Shown here piece after piece: positions 20,295 to 32,246 of a stretch of DNA of 64,000 bases. The translations under genes and the position numbers were made by a program. The notes under the pieces are model-generated. The model did no database searches. It was given only the letters and a program-made list of their open reading frames with translations, and was not told the DNA's origin. The stretch comes from Cadophora sp. MPI-SDFR-AT-0126. Taxonomy: Eukaryota > Ascomycota > Leotiomycetes > Helotiales > Ploettnerulaceae. How positions within the stretch are numbered: position 1 is the stretch's first letter; each line of letters starts with the position of its first letter. The DNA is taken from the NCBI GenBank assembly GCA_020747065.1, contig JAGMVK010000017.1, positions 744,001 through 808,000 of the forward strand. The letters run 5' to 3'.

Positions 20295-21553
20295 ATAATC
20301 ATGTAGTCGATTGTCAGTTTGACGGCGTGAGAACGGGCTCTTGTCTTCTAGTCAGGGAATAACACAAGGTTGAGATGTACAGAATGCCTGTTAGGATCGG
20401 CAGGAAGGTCAAATTATGTTTGATATATGTGTAAGCCTTTGTTGTATATGAAAGTTCAATTTGCAAATTTACGACTGAAAGACTGTCCTTGTCCATTCCG
20501 ATATCCCGTGTAGACTCCCAAATACTACGAATAATTTCCAAAGACTTAAAGATCGTCATCTAATCGCTCTTGTGGCAAGAGCAAAAGCAAATGGGAGCAG
20601 CAAGCTCCCTGGCAGCCTCGATGTATATCCACTCGATGTAACTAATATCGTGCTAAAGTCACAACAAAGGCCTAAGACTTGGTTAGGCTCGTCCTGTGTA
20701 GAGTGTCAGTGTCATCAATAGGTGAAGCCGTTGAACCTTACCTAGGTTGTAGTGTCCGCCTTAAAAAGCTCTTCAAACTCCTAGCTCAAGACATTCCATC
20801 AATACTGCGTGACTTCCTTTCGGACAATTTACTAGTTTTGTGTCAGCTTCATCCCTATCTCCCTTAGCTAGAAATTCCTACTTTACTTGAGTGACTATCT
20901 CCCACCCCATAAATGATACACCGAACCTGTCCATGCGTCGGATCACTACTAGTCAGGTTTTATTGCGACCTCAAGTGACATAACTTGATGTAGAGGATAG
21001 TACGTACTTTGGCAAAGCTATGGCCACGGAGGAACGTGACTGGTCATCACTTGATAAACACCTCCTGGTCGCGCGTTCTTCCGGTTGGGTTTGTTCTAGC
21101 AAAGAGCGGTTCAAGAACATAGGACCTCGTAACAGAAAATTTGCTTTTTTGATACATTGCATGTCTTTCTGAATTGTTTTCCATTTAGCGAGACCGGGAT
21201 CTCGAGTACTGCCAGTGCTCTGAGTGTTTCATCGAAACACTACTGGTTTCAGAGATTTGTTTAGAGACTTATTTGGCGACTGGGATGATTTTGAAGCGAA
21301 AGGCAATCTCAGTTTTACAGCCTCTAGTCGGGCTCAGCCTCCACCACAGTAAACAGTTCAGGGGATCGCTTAAATGTCAATTACCCCGCCAAGGTTCTCC
21401 GTGCTACCTAACCCCACGCCACTTACTAAGCTCCACGCCAACCTCCCCCATTTTCGCTTTTCAATTCTACCAAATAATCTTGCCGGAGTGATACCACAGT
21501 CCACTCAATTCCTTCTCGTCTTCAGCAAAGACAAATCACTTGTAGATTGCACC
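20295..21553. other. Intergenic region
   Basis: 1.26 kb between two plus-strand genes. Small frames on both strands lack motifs; nothing further seen. Confidence 0.45.
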
Positions 21554-22430
21554 ATGGCCCCTCAATCCACTTCTCAAGTCCGCGTACAGCCAATCACGAA
21601 TGCTGATGACTTCTCACGTTGTTTTGCCATCGCCGCCGCTGCATGTATGTTCCTGCGTCCCAAGAAATATTTGACCTGCCTCAAGAGCTTTTCCTTTACT
21701 CTTTATGTTTAGTCTCGGATGCTGTGAGAATACCGTATACTGAACCTCGTCATCAGTCGGATCCCAAACCGCAGACGGCATCTGGACAGCTTTCAACCCC
21801 GGCTGGGACACACCAGAAGGTGGCATTTCAGGCGCTGGACGTTTGCAAAGCCGCTGGGCTTCAAGGAAGTTCACTGAAGCAGGAAATCCTAATGTTGTGT
21901 TCCTAAAAGCTACAATTCCTGATCCCTCTTCTCCTGAATGGGATGTCATCGCTGGCGTGGCTATCTGGGTACAGCTTTCGACTGTGGAAGGATTCGGCGA
22001 TGTACCAAAATCAGATCTCGTTGAATCATTGCAACTGAATACGCTGTATCCAGGGGATGAATCATCGCAGAAATTCTTATGCCAGGCCATGAAGTCGTTG
22101 ACGAAGCGGCGCAAGGAAGTAGTGAAGGAAGCAGCGAAGCGTGATCCGCCTGCTATCATGGCACTGGATCTTTGTGCGGTCGACCCGGCGTATCAGAGGA
22201 GGGGTGTTGCTGGTGAGTTGGTGCAATGGGGTTTGAATGAGGCGAAGAGGAGGGGAGGGTTAGAGGCTGTTACGGAGGCGTCGAGAAAGGGACGGAGTGT
22301 TTATGCGAGACTTGGGTTCAGACAGGAGGGTGAGGAGATCGATTATGTCCTCGACGAGGAGTTCAATGAGAGGGCGATGCCTTCGAACATTTTCATGAGG
22401 ACTGGATACACGCAGAAGAGTACTGGATAA
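21554..22430 (+). CDS. GNAT-family N-acetyltransferase
   Basis: Exons 21554-21644 and 21757-22430 (112-bp GTATGT..CAG intron, phase 1) encode 254 aa. The N-terminus VRVQPITNADDFSRCFAIA is a typical GNAT first strand and helix. The acetyl-CoA-binding motif A is LDLCAVDPAYQRRGVAGELV (QRRGVAG pyrophosphate loop, residues ~195-205), followed by EASRKGRSVYARLGFRQEGE (motif B). The central part contains WDVIAGVAIWVQ. Soluble, with no signal peptide. The fungal group with this long insert between the N-terminus and motif A is uncharacterised, and the acceptor (small amine or protein) cannot be predicted. Confidence 0.85.
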
Positions 22431-24094
22431 ACCCTGACGAGTACGTTTGGATCCACCGACTGAAAGCTGGAGCAAGACACAAAGCAGAATGTAACAGATG
22501 AGTGTACGGACAGTTTGTAGACAAAGACTTTAGACAACAAGAGTTGGATAGAAGTATTCTCGTGTTGTCTGGAATGCCCACGGAGGTCGATTTTGTTGAC
22601 AGCCGAAGCGAGACCCGAGTATTGATGTTGTACAGCACGTCAGCATCGACAAATCATGACCTTGTATTCTTGCCACATCCTTCCAAGCGAAACTCTTCAA
22701 CGACTACTTTCACCCAACGGATCTCCGCTTTGATAGGTTGACACACCTCTCCATATCCGAAGAGCACCCGATTGGGAATCTGGGGACATGCTTGCTGCCT
22801 CGGGTGCTCGAATCCTTGATGTGCCGAAGACCGAGCAAAATCACATCAAAGGGATGTCTGCTAGATTTATAGTGCATCGGAGATGTATAAGCTCCGAAGA
22901 TTTGCCATTAAGAGCAGTGGCTAGCATCTTGGCCAATCGAGTGGCGGTACACTCGCTGATTCAGGGTTTGCGCAGATGAGAAATATCATTATTTATCTTT
23001 TGGAAGTAAAGAATTACGAAGGGTAGTAAGCTAGAGTCTTACCCCATGACGGTCCTTCTGATTATTTATTCTTTGAGAATCAAGTAGCAGCTCTTGTGCG
23101 CCCAAAAGTCGTGAGAAGTATTAGCCGGTCGCACGTATTGAGTGTCGAAAACATTGCCCCAGTTAATCTTGGCAAATACGGGTTGAACACTACATGGGGT
23201 AAGGCCTGAAGGTTTTCCCATCCCAGACCCCGCATCCCCACACTTCACTTGCCGGTATTTTCTGTATCGGCCCGACCAAGATGAAGATGAAAAACGCCAC
23301 AACTTTACACTGACGTATCCGCTTGCAAGAGCTTGAGGAAGCGGGAGGTGATAGCCATCTCTTACGAGTCATGAATTGTCGGTAAACCCCCTTGCTTGAC
23401 AACAGTTTCAACAAGACTTCCCTCTTCTGTTGTGTTGACTACTACAACAAACATCATCTTCTTTGGTCCCCATCTTCATGATTTGTACTACCATCTAACT
23501 ATGCAATCATCTTGTATTGATATTCTGCACTCCACATGCGGAAGTAGACTTTTCATGCAGAATTGATCGACCAGCTGATCAAGAAACAGTCCACTTCGTC
23601 CGAACTCTTGGACCGAACCGAAATTCCCCCAAAAACAATGGGCACAGGCCGGGTATAGTGGTGCCCCTCCCCCGCTACCCAGTCTAGGGCTGGAGAACAA
23701 AAATTCCGCCCTCACCAGTTTTCCGGAAAGTGGGAGCAGTGGGGAAGCGGTTTCTCAGCATCACGACTCCCACACGAGCTATTCCTCGCAAGTATCCCGA
23801 TATTCTACCGCATCCCGCTCTTTCCTCATGGCATTTTATCCTTGGCGATATGTACTTGCGCGTATGCTCAAAGAGAAGGGCCTTTTATGACCCTTGGATG
23901 GAGGGCATCGCCCTGGGATTGGGTCAACACAGATATGTTTGAAGTGGATTTTCAATGGAACCAAGTCGGAATGTGTCAAGTGTCAATTCCACGAGCTATA
24001 TTTTGAAGCTAGGGGGGTAGATTGATTGTGTATATATACTCCTCGAAAAGCCTGCCTACTTTCTGTATCGCCTTGCTGTCAACAAATCCTGAAG
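22431..24094. other. Long upstream region of the beta-glucosidase
   Basis: 1.66 kb with no supported gene. It contains a TATA-like stretch (TATATATACT, ~24031-24040) about 55-65 bp before the GH3 start and a GTGGGG at 23739-23744 that fits SYGGRG, the carbon-catabolite repressor CreA site. Other frames (22788-22979, 23730-23942) show nothing recognisable. Confidence 0.4.
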
Positions 24095-26786
24095 ATGTAC
24101 GGACTTTCTTTGCTCGCCGCAACAGTATGCTTGCTTTTGCCAGCAACTTCTGCACAAGGAATCATTACCGAAGATTCATATTTCTATGGTCAGAGCGAGC
24201 CAGTGTATCCTACACCTCAAACATCTGGATCCGGAGCATGGGGTGAAGCTATTGCAAAAGCTCAAGCTTTCGTTGCTCAACTTTCTCTCGAAGAAAAGAC
24301 AAGTATCACTGGTGGGGTCAGCAACTCTTCAAGAGGTTGTGGTGGCAATATCCCCGGCATTCCAAGATTGGGCTTCCCAGGGTTATGTCTTTCTGATGCA
24401 GGTGCCGGTGTGCGGGGTACTGACCTTGTCAATGCCTACACATCTGGTATCTCAGACGGTGCAAGGTATGGTTTTAAGTCCCCAATGACAATAAGTACTA
24501 ATTGGTACTAGCTGGAACAAAAACCTCACTTACCAGAGAGCGTACCATATGGGAGGAGAATTCCGTCGGAAGGGTGTAAATATCGCTCTTGGTCCCCCAA
24601 GTATGTTGAATTTCCAGCATCGAGCTTTTCTTTTACAAACACTCCGAGCTTCATTGTAGACAGGCAATTTCAAGAGTTAAATGAATATTACTGACTAGTA
24701 CCTTAGTGGTTGGACCACTTGGAAGAATTGCACTCGGTGGAAGAAATTGGGAAGGCTTTGGCAACGATCCTTACCATGCAGGAGTTCTAGCCGGGCTCGC
24801 TGTCCATGGTATTCAAGATCAAGGAGTTGTTGCTTGCACGAAGCATTTCATTGGGAATGAACAAGAAACTGCCCGCCTTGCCATCCGCGACAGCAACAAC
24901 GTCACGATTCTTTCTTCGTCGTCAAATATCGATGATGCAACTTTTCACGAAGCTTATCTGTGGCCATTTTACGATGCCATCCATGCTGGTTCAGCTGCCG
25001 TTATGTGTTCTTACAATCGCCTCAATAATAGCTATTCTTGCGAGAACAGCAAGTCGCTCAATGGTATCCTCAAGACAGAGTTGGGCTTTCCTGGCTTAGT
25101 CATGTCGTAAGTGCTTCTCAACAATTTCTCCTCTATTTCATTATACTCACTTAAGGCAATCACTAACATGTCCGCAGTGATTGGGGTGCTCAGCACTCTG
25201 GCGTCGCATCAGCACTCTCTGGAATGGACATGGTATGTATCGTGGTGTAGACTGTCAAGAGCCCTTGGAATGTCTGCTAATCATGTCTCCAGGTCATGCC
25301 AAGCGCCCTCGCATTCTGGGGAGGCAATCTCACACTCTCTGTCAACAACGGATCCGTGCCAGAGAGTAGACTCACTGATATGGCAACTCGAATTATGGCT
25401 GCTTGGTATTTAGTGGGCCAAGACTCGTCAGAGTATCCTGCCCCTGGAATCGGAATGCCCGCAAATATCTTGGTACCCCACGCATTGGTAGATGCACGAG
25501 TTCCAGAGGCGCGACCAGTACTGTTCCAATCGTCCTTGGAAGGTCATGTTCTAGTCAAGAACACCAACAACGCTCTGCCTCTTTCCAAGCCAAAGATTCT
25601 TTCGATTTTCGGTTATGATGCCAAAGCACCTGACACTATTACCCCTAACCCTCAAAACCGGGACTGGGCGTTTGGTCTCCAGACTAGCAGTGCTAGTTAC
25701 TTCATCTGTGGTTTCGGAAGGCCTGACCTAATCTGTCCTGCTGCCCCTCCAATTGCAGAGAACGGTACTCTCTACACGGGAGGCGGTTCAGGCGCTTCCA
25801 CGCCACCATACATCTCAGCACCTTTCAACGCGATCCAGGAGCGGGCAGCAAAGGAAGACACTGCCTTATATTGGGATTTCGAAAACATTAATGCAACCGC
25901 GTTTGTCCCTGCGGAGAGCGATGCCGCGATTGTTTTCATTAACGCTCTGGCAAGCGAGGGATTCGATCGTCCAAGTCTTCGAGACGACTTTTCAGATGCG
26001 TTGGTCACAAACATCGCTGCCCAGCACAACAATACTATTGTCGTGATCCACAACGCGGGAATCAGACTGGTCGATCAGTGGATCGAGAATCCCAATGTGA
26101 CAGCTGTCATTTTTGCGCATCCCCCTGGTCAAGATTCTGGCGCTGCTTTGACTCAACTTCTCTACGGCGATGTCAACCCTAGCGGCAAGCTCCCATATAC
26201 CGTTGCGAAGAACGAGTCTGACTACGGCCGCATCCTCAATCCCATCACTGATATCGGAGCAAACGGGGAGTTCTACCGATTCCCTCAAGACGATTTCACA
26301 GAGGGCGTCTATATCGATTATAGAGCATTTGACGCCTCCAACGTCGAGCCAAGATATGAATTCGGCTTCGGTCTTTCCTACACCACTTTCTCGCTCTCAA
26401 ACCTATCAGTCACTTCCGTCAGCGGTTCGCCATCCGAGTATCCCACAGGCCAAGTCGTCGCAGGAGGACAAGTCGATCTCTGGGACATTGTCGCTACTGC
26501 CACCGTCAGCGTCACCAACACAGGCAGTGTTGCCGGTCAGGAAGTCGCTCAGCTGTACCTTTCCATTCCCGTTGAGGGACAGCCAATCAGGCAGCTGAGA
26601 GGATTTGAGAAGGTCATGCTTGAACCTGGTCAGAGTACCACTGTGGAGTTCGAACTGAATAGGAAGGATATGAGTGTTTGGGATGTTGCTGCTCAAAGGT
26701 GGAAATTGACTTTGGGTACTGAGTACACATTCTATGTGGGCAACTCTTCAAGAGCTCTTGCGCTCAATGAGACACTCACGCTTTGA
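24095..26786 (+). CDS. Secreted GH3 beta-glucosidase
   Basis: Hydrolyses terminal beta-D-glucose from cellobiose and oligosaccharides outside the cell. Exons: 24095-24465, 24512-24600, 24707-25106, 25178-25232 and 25293-26786 (2409 nt, 802 aa). The signal peptide is [24 protein letters not shown]3 N-domain blocks are present: [32 protein letters not shown] and [16 protein letters not shown]. The nucleophile Asp lies in [20 protein letters not shown], split by an intron right before the Asp. The (alpha/beta)6 domain ([40 protein letters not shown]) and the C-terminal fibronectin-III-like domain ([27 protein letters not shown]) complete it. About ten N-x-S/T sequons fit a secreted glycoprotein. 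The join at 24600/24707 gives LGPPMVGPLGR, one residue longer than usual, so it is slightly uncertain. Confidence 0.93.
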
Positions 26787-27484
26787 AGGGAGGGAGCTTC
26801 GGAAGGATGAATAATTACCATAGGAGCATAATGATTTAATGCAGTAATGGAAATGAATTCACGACTTTGAGGATCTTGCGCGCGTTTCTCACGGCGTTTC
26901 TTGACGGTAGTACTGATATCAGTTACTCATCGCTGCGAAAATCGATTTGCTCTTGGAATGAGCACATAATGTAGTCTTACTAGGAATGATGATATCTTCT
27001 ATCAGTACCCAGACGAATTCTCAGTATGATAAAGCTCAATCCCGATGTAGGAGTAATATTGTTTACGTGATCGCTACGCTGTATTTGGCGAGATATCACT
27101 TCGTTTACCAGCAAAGGGTCCAGCGAAGCATAGCTACTGAGGCAGATCTTCTTTCTACCGACTGCGACAAGAGAAGAATACGTAGTCTATAATTTGTCAA
27201 GTCCCCTATTGAAATCCAAGAATATATTCGCATGTGCTTGAAGCAGTGCCCAAATGGCATGCGTATTTAAGATGTAAAAGTTTGCCCGGGTAGGAATCAA
27301 CATGGGAAGAGAGCTAACAACTAGATTTGCATCTTTCAATCGATTGCGCGTAGCTCCAATTTCTTTCAAGAATCACCTGTCTTCTTCCAAGAAGACGTCG
27401 AGTAGTGAACGGTCTCATTGGTTGTTCTAAGCTGTCATGTGATATCCACATTTCAAGCCTCGTATCCCGCTATCTTCGAGCATC
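26787..27484. other. Intergenic region before the transposon
   Basis: Holds the GH3 3' UTR and ~600 bp without a recognisable gene up to the TA target duplication of the transposon. Confidence 0.45.
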
Positions 27485-27486
27485 TA

Positions 27487-27528
27487 ACCGGCTTCCCTTA
27501 CATAATCCCGCCCCTGCTAAGAATCCCG
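27487..27528 (+). repeat. Left terminal inverted repeat
   Basis: About 42 bp pairing with 29643-29684. Differences from the other end are at positions 5, 15, 29, 34 and 35 counted from the tip; positions 5 and 15 are transitions. Confidence 0.85.
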
Positions 27529-27569
27529 TCTAAATTCCTGATCCACCCCCCCATATACTCCACCAAATC

Positions 27570-29375
27570 ATGGCTAGAGCGGACAAATCGGCAGCGATTT
27601 CTGCGGCAATTGCTGCAATTGAAAGAGGAGAAGTCGCAGATTATTCTGCCGCGGCAGCTAAGTTCAAATGCGACCGAACGTCGATTTCTAAAAGGATCCG
27701 TAGCTTGACACGCTCCCGTCAGGATACTACCGCTTTTTGGAAGCAAGCTCTTACCCACGCTCAAGAAAAGGTCTTAATCGATCGAATCAACTATTTAACA
27801 GATCGTGGCCTACCTCCAACGAGTTGTATAGTCAAGAGTTTAGCTGAAGAGATTCGAGGGAGTAGTGTGGGCAAGAATTAGACCGGCACTTTCGTCCGTC
27901 GCTATAAGGCGCAATTAAAGAGTGCCTACCTTCGGAATATCGATAACCTACGATTCTCTGCCGAGTATATTCCGATGTTTGTACTCTTTTTCCAGTTAGT
28001 ATATTGCTCTATGCTTTTATTCTTATCTTTTAATTAAGTTCCTAGCTAATTATATGCGCTTGAATTGCAGCTGCTGAACGTCGTCTCCAAGTACTTAATT
28101 AAACCCGAAAATATCTGGAATTTCGACGAGAAGGGATTTATAATAGGCTTTTGCTCTTCTGTAAAGAGAGTTATGAGCCTAGGGGCATACAAATCAGGTC
28201 GAGTTACAAAGGCAAAGCAAAACGGAAATCGAGAGTTTGTCAGTTGCCTCGCATACGTCTCTGCAAATAGCAAATGGATTCCTCCACTTCTCATATATAG
28301 GGGTGATTCTAAAGAGTTACAAGACACGTGGGTGCAAGATGTAAAGCCTAGAGATAAGTATTACTTCTCTATTTCCGAAAATAGGTGGAGTTCTATAGCC
28401 ATAGGAATAAAGTGGCTATAAAAAGTCTTTAAGAAACATACTAAATCTTCATCGCCACGAGAACATCGTCTTTTGCTACTTGATAGGCATTCTAGTCATA
28501 TTAATATGGCGTTTATCCGTTGAGCTAAGACCCATAGGATCATCCTTTTAATTCTTCCCCCTCATACAACTCACCGGCTTCAGCCTTTGGACGTCGGCTT
28601 ATTCCAACCCCTGGCAACTTACTACTCCTAGGAAGTCAATCAACTCATGTCGAAAGGATTAGGCTACGTCCAGATATCTAAACGCTTCTTTTACAGCTTC
28701 TTTAAGAGTGCTTGGGAGGCTGCTTTCACTGAGGAAAATATTGCTCACGCGTTTGCAAAACCCGGCATTTAGCCTATTAATAAGGAGATCATCTTAGCAA
28801 AGATTCGGAAGCCTGTTCCCCTACTAAAAACACGTCCTACGATGGAAAGGACACCTCTTACAACTAAGGCAATACGACAATTCACAATCCAATTCCAGCG
28901 ATCTCCCTTAAAAGAGCGTGCGGATCGAGCCTCCAAAGCACTTCTGGTTCTTGCCGCAGAGAAGTCTATTATCGTCCACGAGAACCACGGCCTTCATGAA
29001 GCACTCCTTCTAGAGCAAAAGAAGCGTAAGAAAGGTAAGAGACTCAATTTATATGGAGAGGACGATACTAGAGCTATGTGTTGGGCGGCAAATACAGTTG
29101 CTAAAGCCGTAGAGTTTCAAGCTGAAAAAGAGAGGCTACAACAACTCAAGGACGAAGCCAAAGAGCAACGCAAGGTACAGCGAGCTGCGAATGCCCTTAA
29201 GAAGAGAGAGGAACAAATTGCAAAGGAACAGAGGCAAGCTGCGAAGCAATTAGTTAAGGATCTGGCGGCAGCGAACCCAATTCTACCTAAGACACCAAAA
29301 TCACACTCTTTACTAGTTGAATCTGATGCAATTAAGACAAAGAAACCAGCTCGCGCTAAGCCCACAACTAAGTAA
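27570..29375 (+). pseudogene. Pogo-type transposase with several in-frame stops
   Basis: The frame starts MARADKSAAISAAIAAIERG, a psq/CENP-B-type helix-turn-helix, then a second DNA-binding part (LPPTSCIVKSLAEEIRG). After a probable intron or degenerate piece (~27981-28064) comes the DDE domain: first Asp in IWNFDEKGFIIGF, second in LLLLDRHSSHIN, third in THRLQPLDVGLFQPL. The C-terminal ~180 residues are a Lys/Arg/Glu/Ala-rich coiled coil. Five stops interrupt what is otherwise a single frame: TAG 27879-27881, TAA 28419-28421, TGA 28521-28523, TAG 28629-28631 and TAG 28770-28772. No indel is needed to follow the protein, so the decay is by point mutation. It cannot make active transposase. 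Confidence 0.88.
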
Positions 29376-29642
29376 CCTGCTTCAAAACCCTCCTTGATCG
29401 TCAAATTACCATTAAGGGATCGTTGCCGTACTTCAATTGCAAAGGGGGAGGATACGGGGTTATCACGTGAGAGTCGAAGAGGACGAAAGATTAAAACACC
29501 TGCACGATATATTCTGTAGAATTGATTTGATTTAATCGATTAAATAAGATTTAATACAACTTTTGCTTCAACACTTGTAATTATATCTTTATTTTTGGTG
29601 AAGTTACGATTTTTAGAAGTCAGGTGCAAAATGTTGTTAGGG

Positions 29643-29684
29643 CGGGATTTATAGCCGGGGCGGGATTATATAAGGGAAGTCGGT
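29643..29684 (-). repeat. Right terminal inverted repeat
   Basis: Inverted copy of the left repeat, ending in ...AGTCGGT before the TA at 29685-29686. Confidence 0.85.
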
Positions 29685-29909
29685 TACCGAGAGCCCGAGA
29701 CATTTCAGCCCTGCACCTCCTCTTAACATCGGACCCATCACAGCTGGGGAGAAAGCGCAAGTATCCAAGCTCTTACATCCATTTGTTCTAATATAGTTCG
29801 CTTTCCTCACAGCCTGTAGTGATCAGCCTGCGGAGACGTGGTTGACGGCTTATCAACACCCCACTTTTGAGGACCATTGAGCCAGAATAGGCATGCGAAG
29901 TCAGAGACC

Positions 29910-31902
29910 ATGCAGAACATAGCCAGTTCCACATCAAAGGAGAAGAGCACTAGTCCACGCGAAGCACCGGTTCTGAACCCGAGGAGGGCACCCAAGAGCC
30001 GCAATGGATGTTTACGTTGCAAAGCCAAAAGAGTATGTCACTTGGCATTATCTCTTGAGATAAGTGCTGACTCTTCATCAGTTGAAATGCGATGAGACAA
30101 AACCAGGATGTCAGCAATGCGTCAAAAAGAATGTGACTTGTCCAGGCTACAAGTCCAAGTCGCTGGTCTGGTCTACCAAGCATGAAAAAATGATGGGGCC
30201 GAATCAAGATGGCTCTTTCCATCTACCTTCGACTTCAAACATATCTGCCGCAGGACCGTCGAATCCAGCCCCCGTAACATTTGAGAATCAGTTACTCAAT
30301 TTCGCCGAGACATCACCTCAAGGGGAACCCGAAATCAATACCATGCCAGCGATTGTGACACCTGGCTCGCCAACGATTGAGACCGGCACCAGGAGAGATT
30401 CAAATACTGCCACAGACAGCCTATCAGCGATCCGACAACAGCTGCATCGCTCCACTGTACCCGAATTTCTTTTACATCTACCTACCATGCTAGTTGAATA
30501 CTATTTCAGCTACGTTTGCCAGATCTTCTCCTCCTTCGATGGAACACTCAATCCTTTCCGATCCACTGTTGGAAGACTGTGGGATGGATCAGCTCCAATC
30601 TACTATGCAATACAGAGCATGGCTGCTGCATATTTAGCTAATCACTTTCCACGGATGTCTCCCGTTGGTATGCAGATGCAAAGAGAAACCTACAGATGTC
30701 TTTACCAAGTCCCGCAAGGTGGGAAGAACCCCGCAGAGAATTTGGACAAGACTCTTTTGACGGTGCTTCTCGTTGGCCAGACCACAGCCTGGCACGACCC
30801 GAAGGACCTAGGTCTCGTTCATCTGAAGACGGCAAAGAGATTGAATCGACGGCGACTCGAGCAGCAAGGCGCAGTTGTGGATAACAGAGCACGACGCCAG
30901 AACGAGTTTTTCGAACAGTGCATATTGTATTGGGACATGCTTGCTGGATTTGTGGAAGAGGATATCGATGAATTTGGTTTCGGAGAATTCGAGATTCGGG
31001 ATACTAGTCCATCCACATCACCCAAAAGTGATACCTCCGAGGAGGGGGACAAAGTCTTTCCTCACCCATGGACTGGCGTTGCTCCCAAAGTACAAAAATT
31101 GTTTGCGCAAGTTGGCCGGCTTATCAGGAGCTACCGGAAGAGCACCACACAGGAAGCTGGATCCCTCGACTTCCTATCTCTAGATCTCGGTTTCAACATG
31201 GACTTTCCACAGGACTCGGCCGCTACTATCGAAGCAACAGCCAAAGCCCAGGCTCTAGAAGAAGAGCTCCTCGCCTTCGAGCCACCTTCAGCCTGCAATC
31301 TTGTCGATGCTGGAGACGAGAATACGCCAGTACACCAATACATTCTCCTCGCAGAGTCCTACAAATGCGCCGCCCTCCTAGAAATCTACCGTATATTCCC
31401 ATCCATCCTATTCAAACGCGTTCCCTTCACTTCCAACACATTCGCTTCCTCGGCTCTCGACCCCGCAATCCAAAACCTCTTCCCAATACCGACTACCCAG
31501 CCCCCATCCGAATTCCTTGTCTCCCTTGCTATTCACACAATCTCAGTCCTCGAGAAGTTGCCTTCCACATCTGGAACACGCTGTCTCCAACCAATTGTGA
31601 TCCTAGCTGCTGGCTCCGAACTGCGCTTCTCGCCTGCATCAACTGCAGATCCGATGTCAGGATTCATGCCTGCGACTTCGAGCTCGCTCTTCAATAGTCT
31701 GACGAATAGAGAGGTGGATATAGCTTCTGCTAGGCGATTTGTGACGACGAGATTGCAGGAGTTCCAACTTTCGTTACCAGCGAAGCCGATTGTGAGAGCG
31801 TTGATGTTGGTGCAAGAGACCTGGGCCAGGGCCGATTTGGGGCAGGACGTTTTCTGGATGGATGTTATGGATGAGATGGGATGGAAGACTATCTTTGGAT
31901 GA
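29910..31902 (+). CDS. Zn2Cys6 transcription factor (aromatic cluster regulator candidate)
   Basis: Exons 29910-30032 and 30082-31902 (49-bp intron inside the zinc cluster, phase 0) encode 647 aa. The binuclear cluster is CLRCKAKR followed by LKCDETKPGCQQCVKKNVTC (residues ~34-61), the pattern Cx2Cx6Cx6Cx2Cx6C, and a linker with CPGYKSKS. The rest contains a fungal-specific regulatory region: MLVEYYFSYVCQIFSSFDG, YAIQSMAAAYLANH and FFEQCILYWDMLAGFVEE. Nuclear DNA-binding regulator by family. It is first in line before the hydrolase, intradiol dioxygenase and phenol hydroxylase genes and is a good candidate to control them, but this is inferred from position. The transposon insertion 225 bp upstream may alter its promoter. 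Confidence 0.87.
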
Positions 31903-32246
31903 GGGTTTGGTTGAATTTGTTTGCTGCTTTTGATTTTCGCGAAAAGTCGTTTAGCGGGAGAGGGTGGCTACTTGCTATGCGTTATGGGACTATTCTGGCG
32001 AAGCTGGCGTTCCGGTAATTTGGATGGGTGATGAATCGCGATTCGTATTTAAGTCATGGTGCTACGGCATAAAGCTTTGATGTATGGTATGTCTCATGGA
32101 ATCGAAAACATATGGGATTGCCAGGGAATCGTTATGATAGCCTTGTGAGGTTCATTTACGCACGAAAAATTCCAATGTGGACAGTCATTCTATTTGTATT
32201 ATCAAGACTTACTTCATGCCTCCCACTTACCTAACACACGAACCCT
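31903..32246. other. Convergent intergenic region
   Basis: 3' regions of the regulator and the hydrolase; no coding or repeat feature seen. Confidence 0.5.

Larger units (their letters stand above)
27487..29684 (+). mobile_element. Pogo/Fot1-type (Tc1-mariner superfamily) DNA transposon, decayed
   Basis: A 2198-bp element bounded by imperfect terminal inverted repeats of about 42 bp: the left end begins ACCGGCTTCCCTTACATAAT and the right end, read inward, begins ACCGACTTCCCTTATATAAT, with five mismatches over ~42 bp. TA dinucleotides flank it (27485-27486 and 29685-29686), the target duplication expected of this superfamily. It carries one transposase reading frame with several stops. It lies between the GH3 gene and the Zn2Cys6 regulator, its right end only 225 bp before the regulator ATG. 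Confidence 0.88.
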
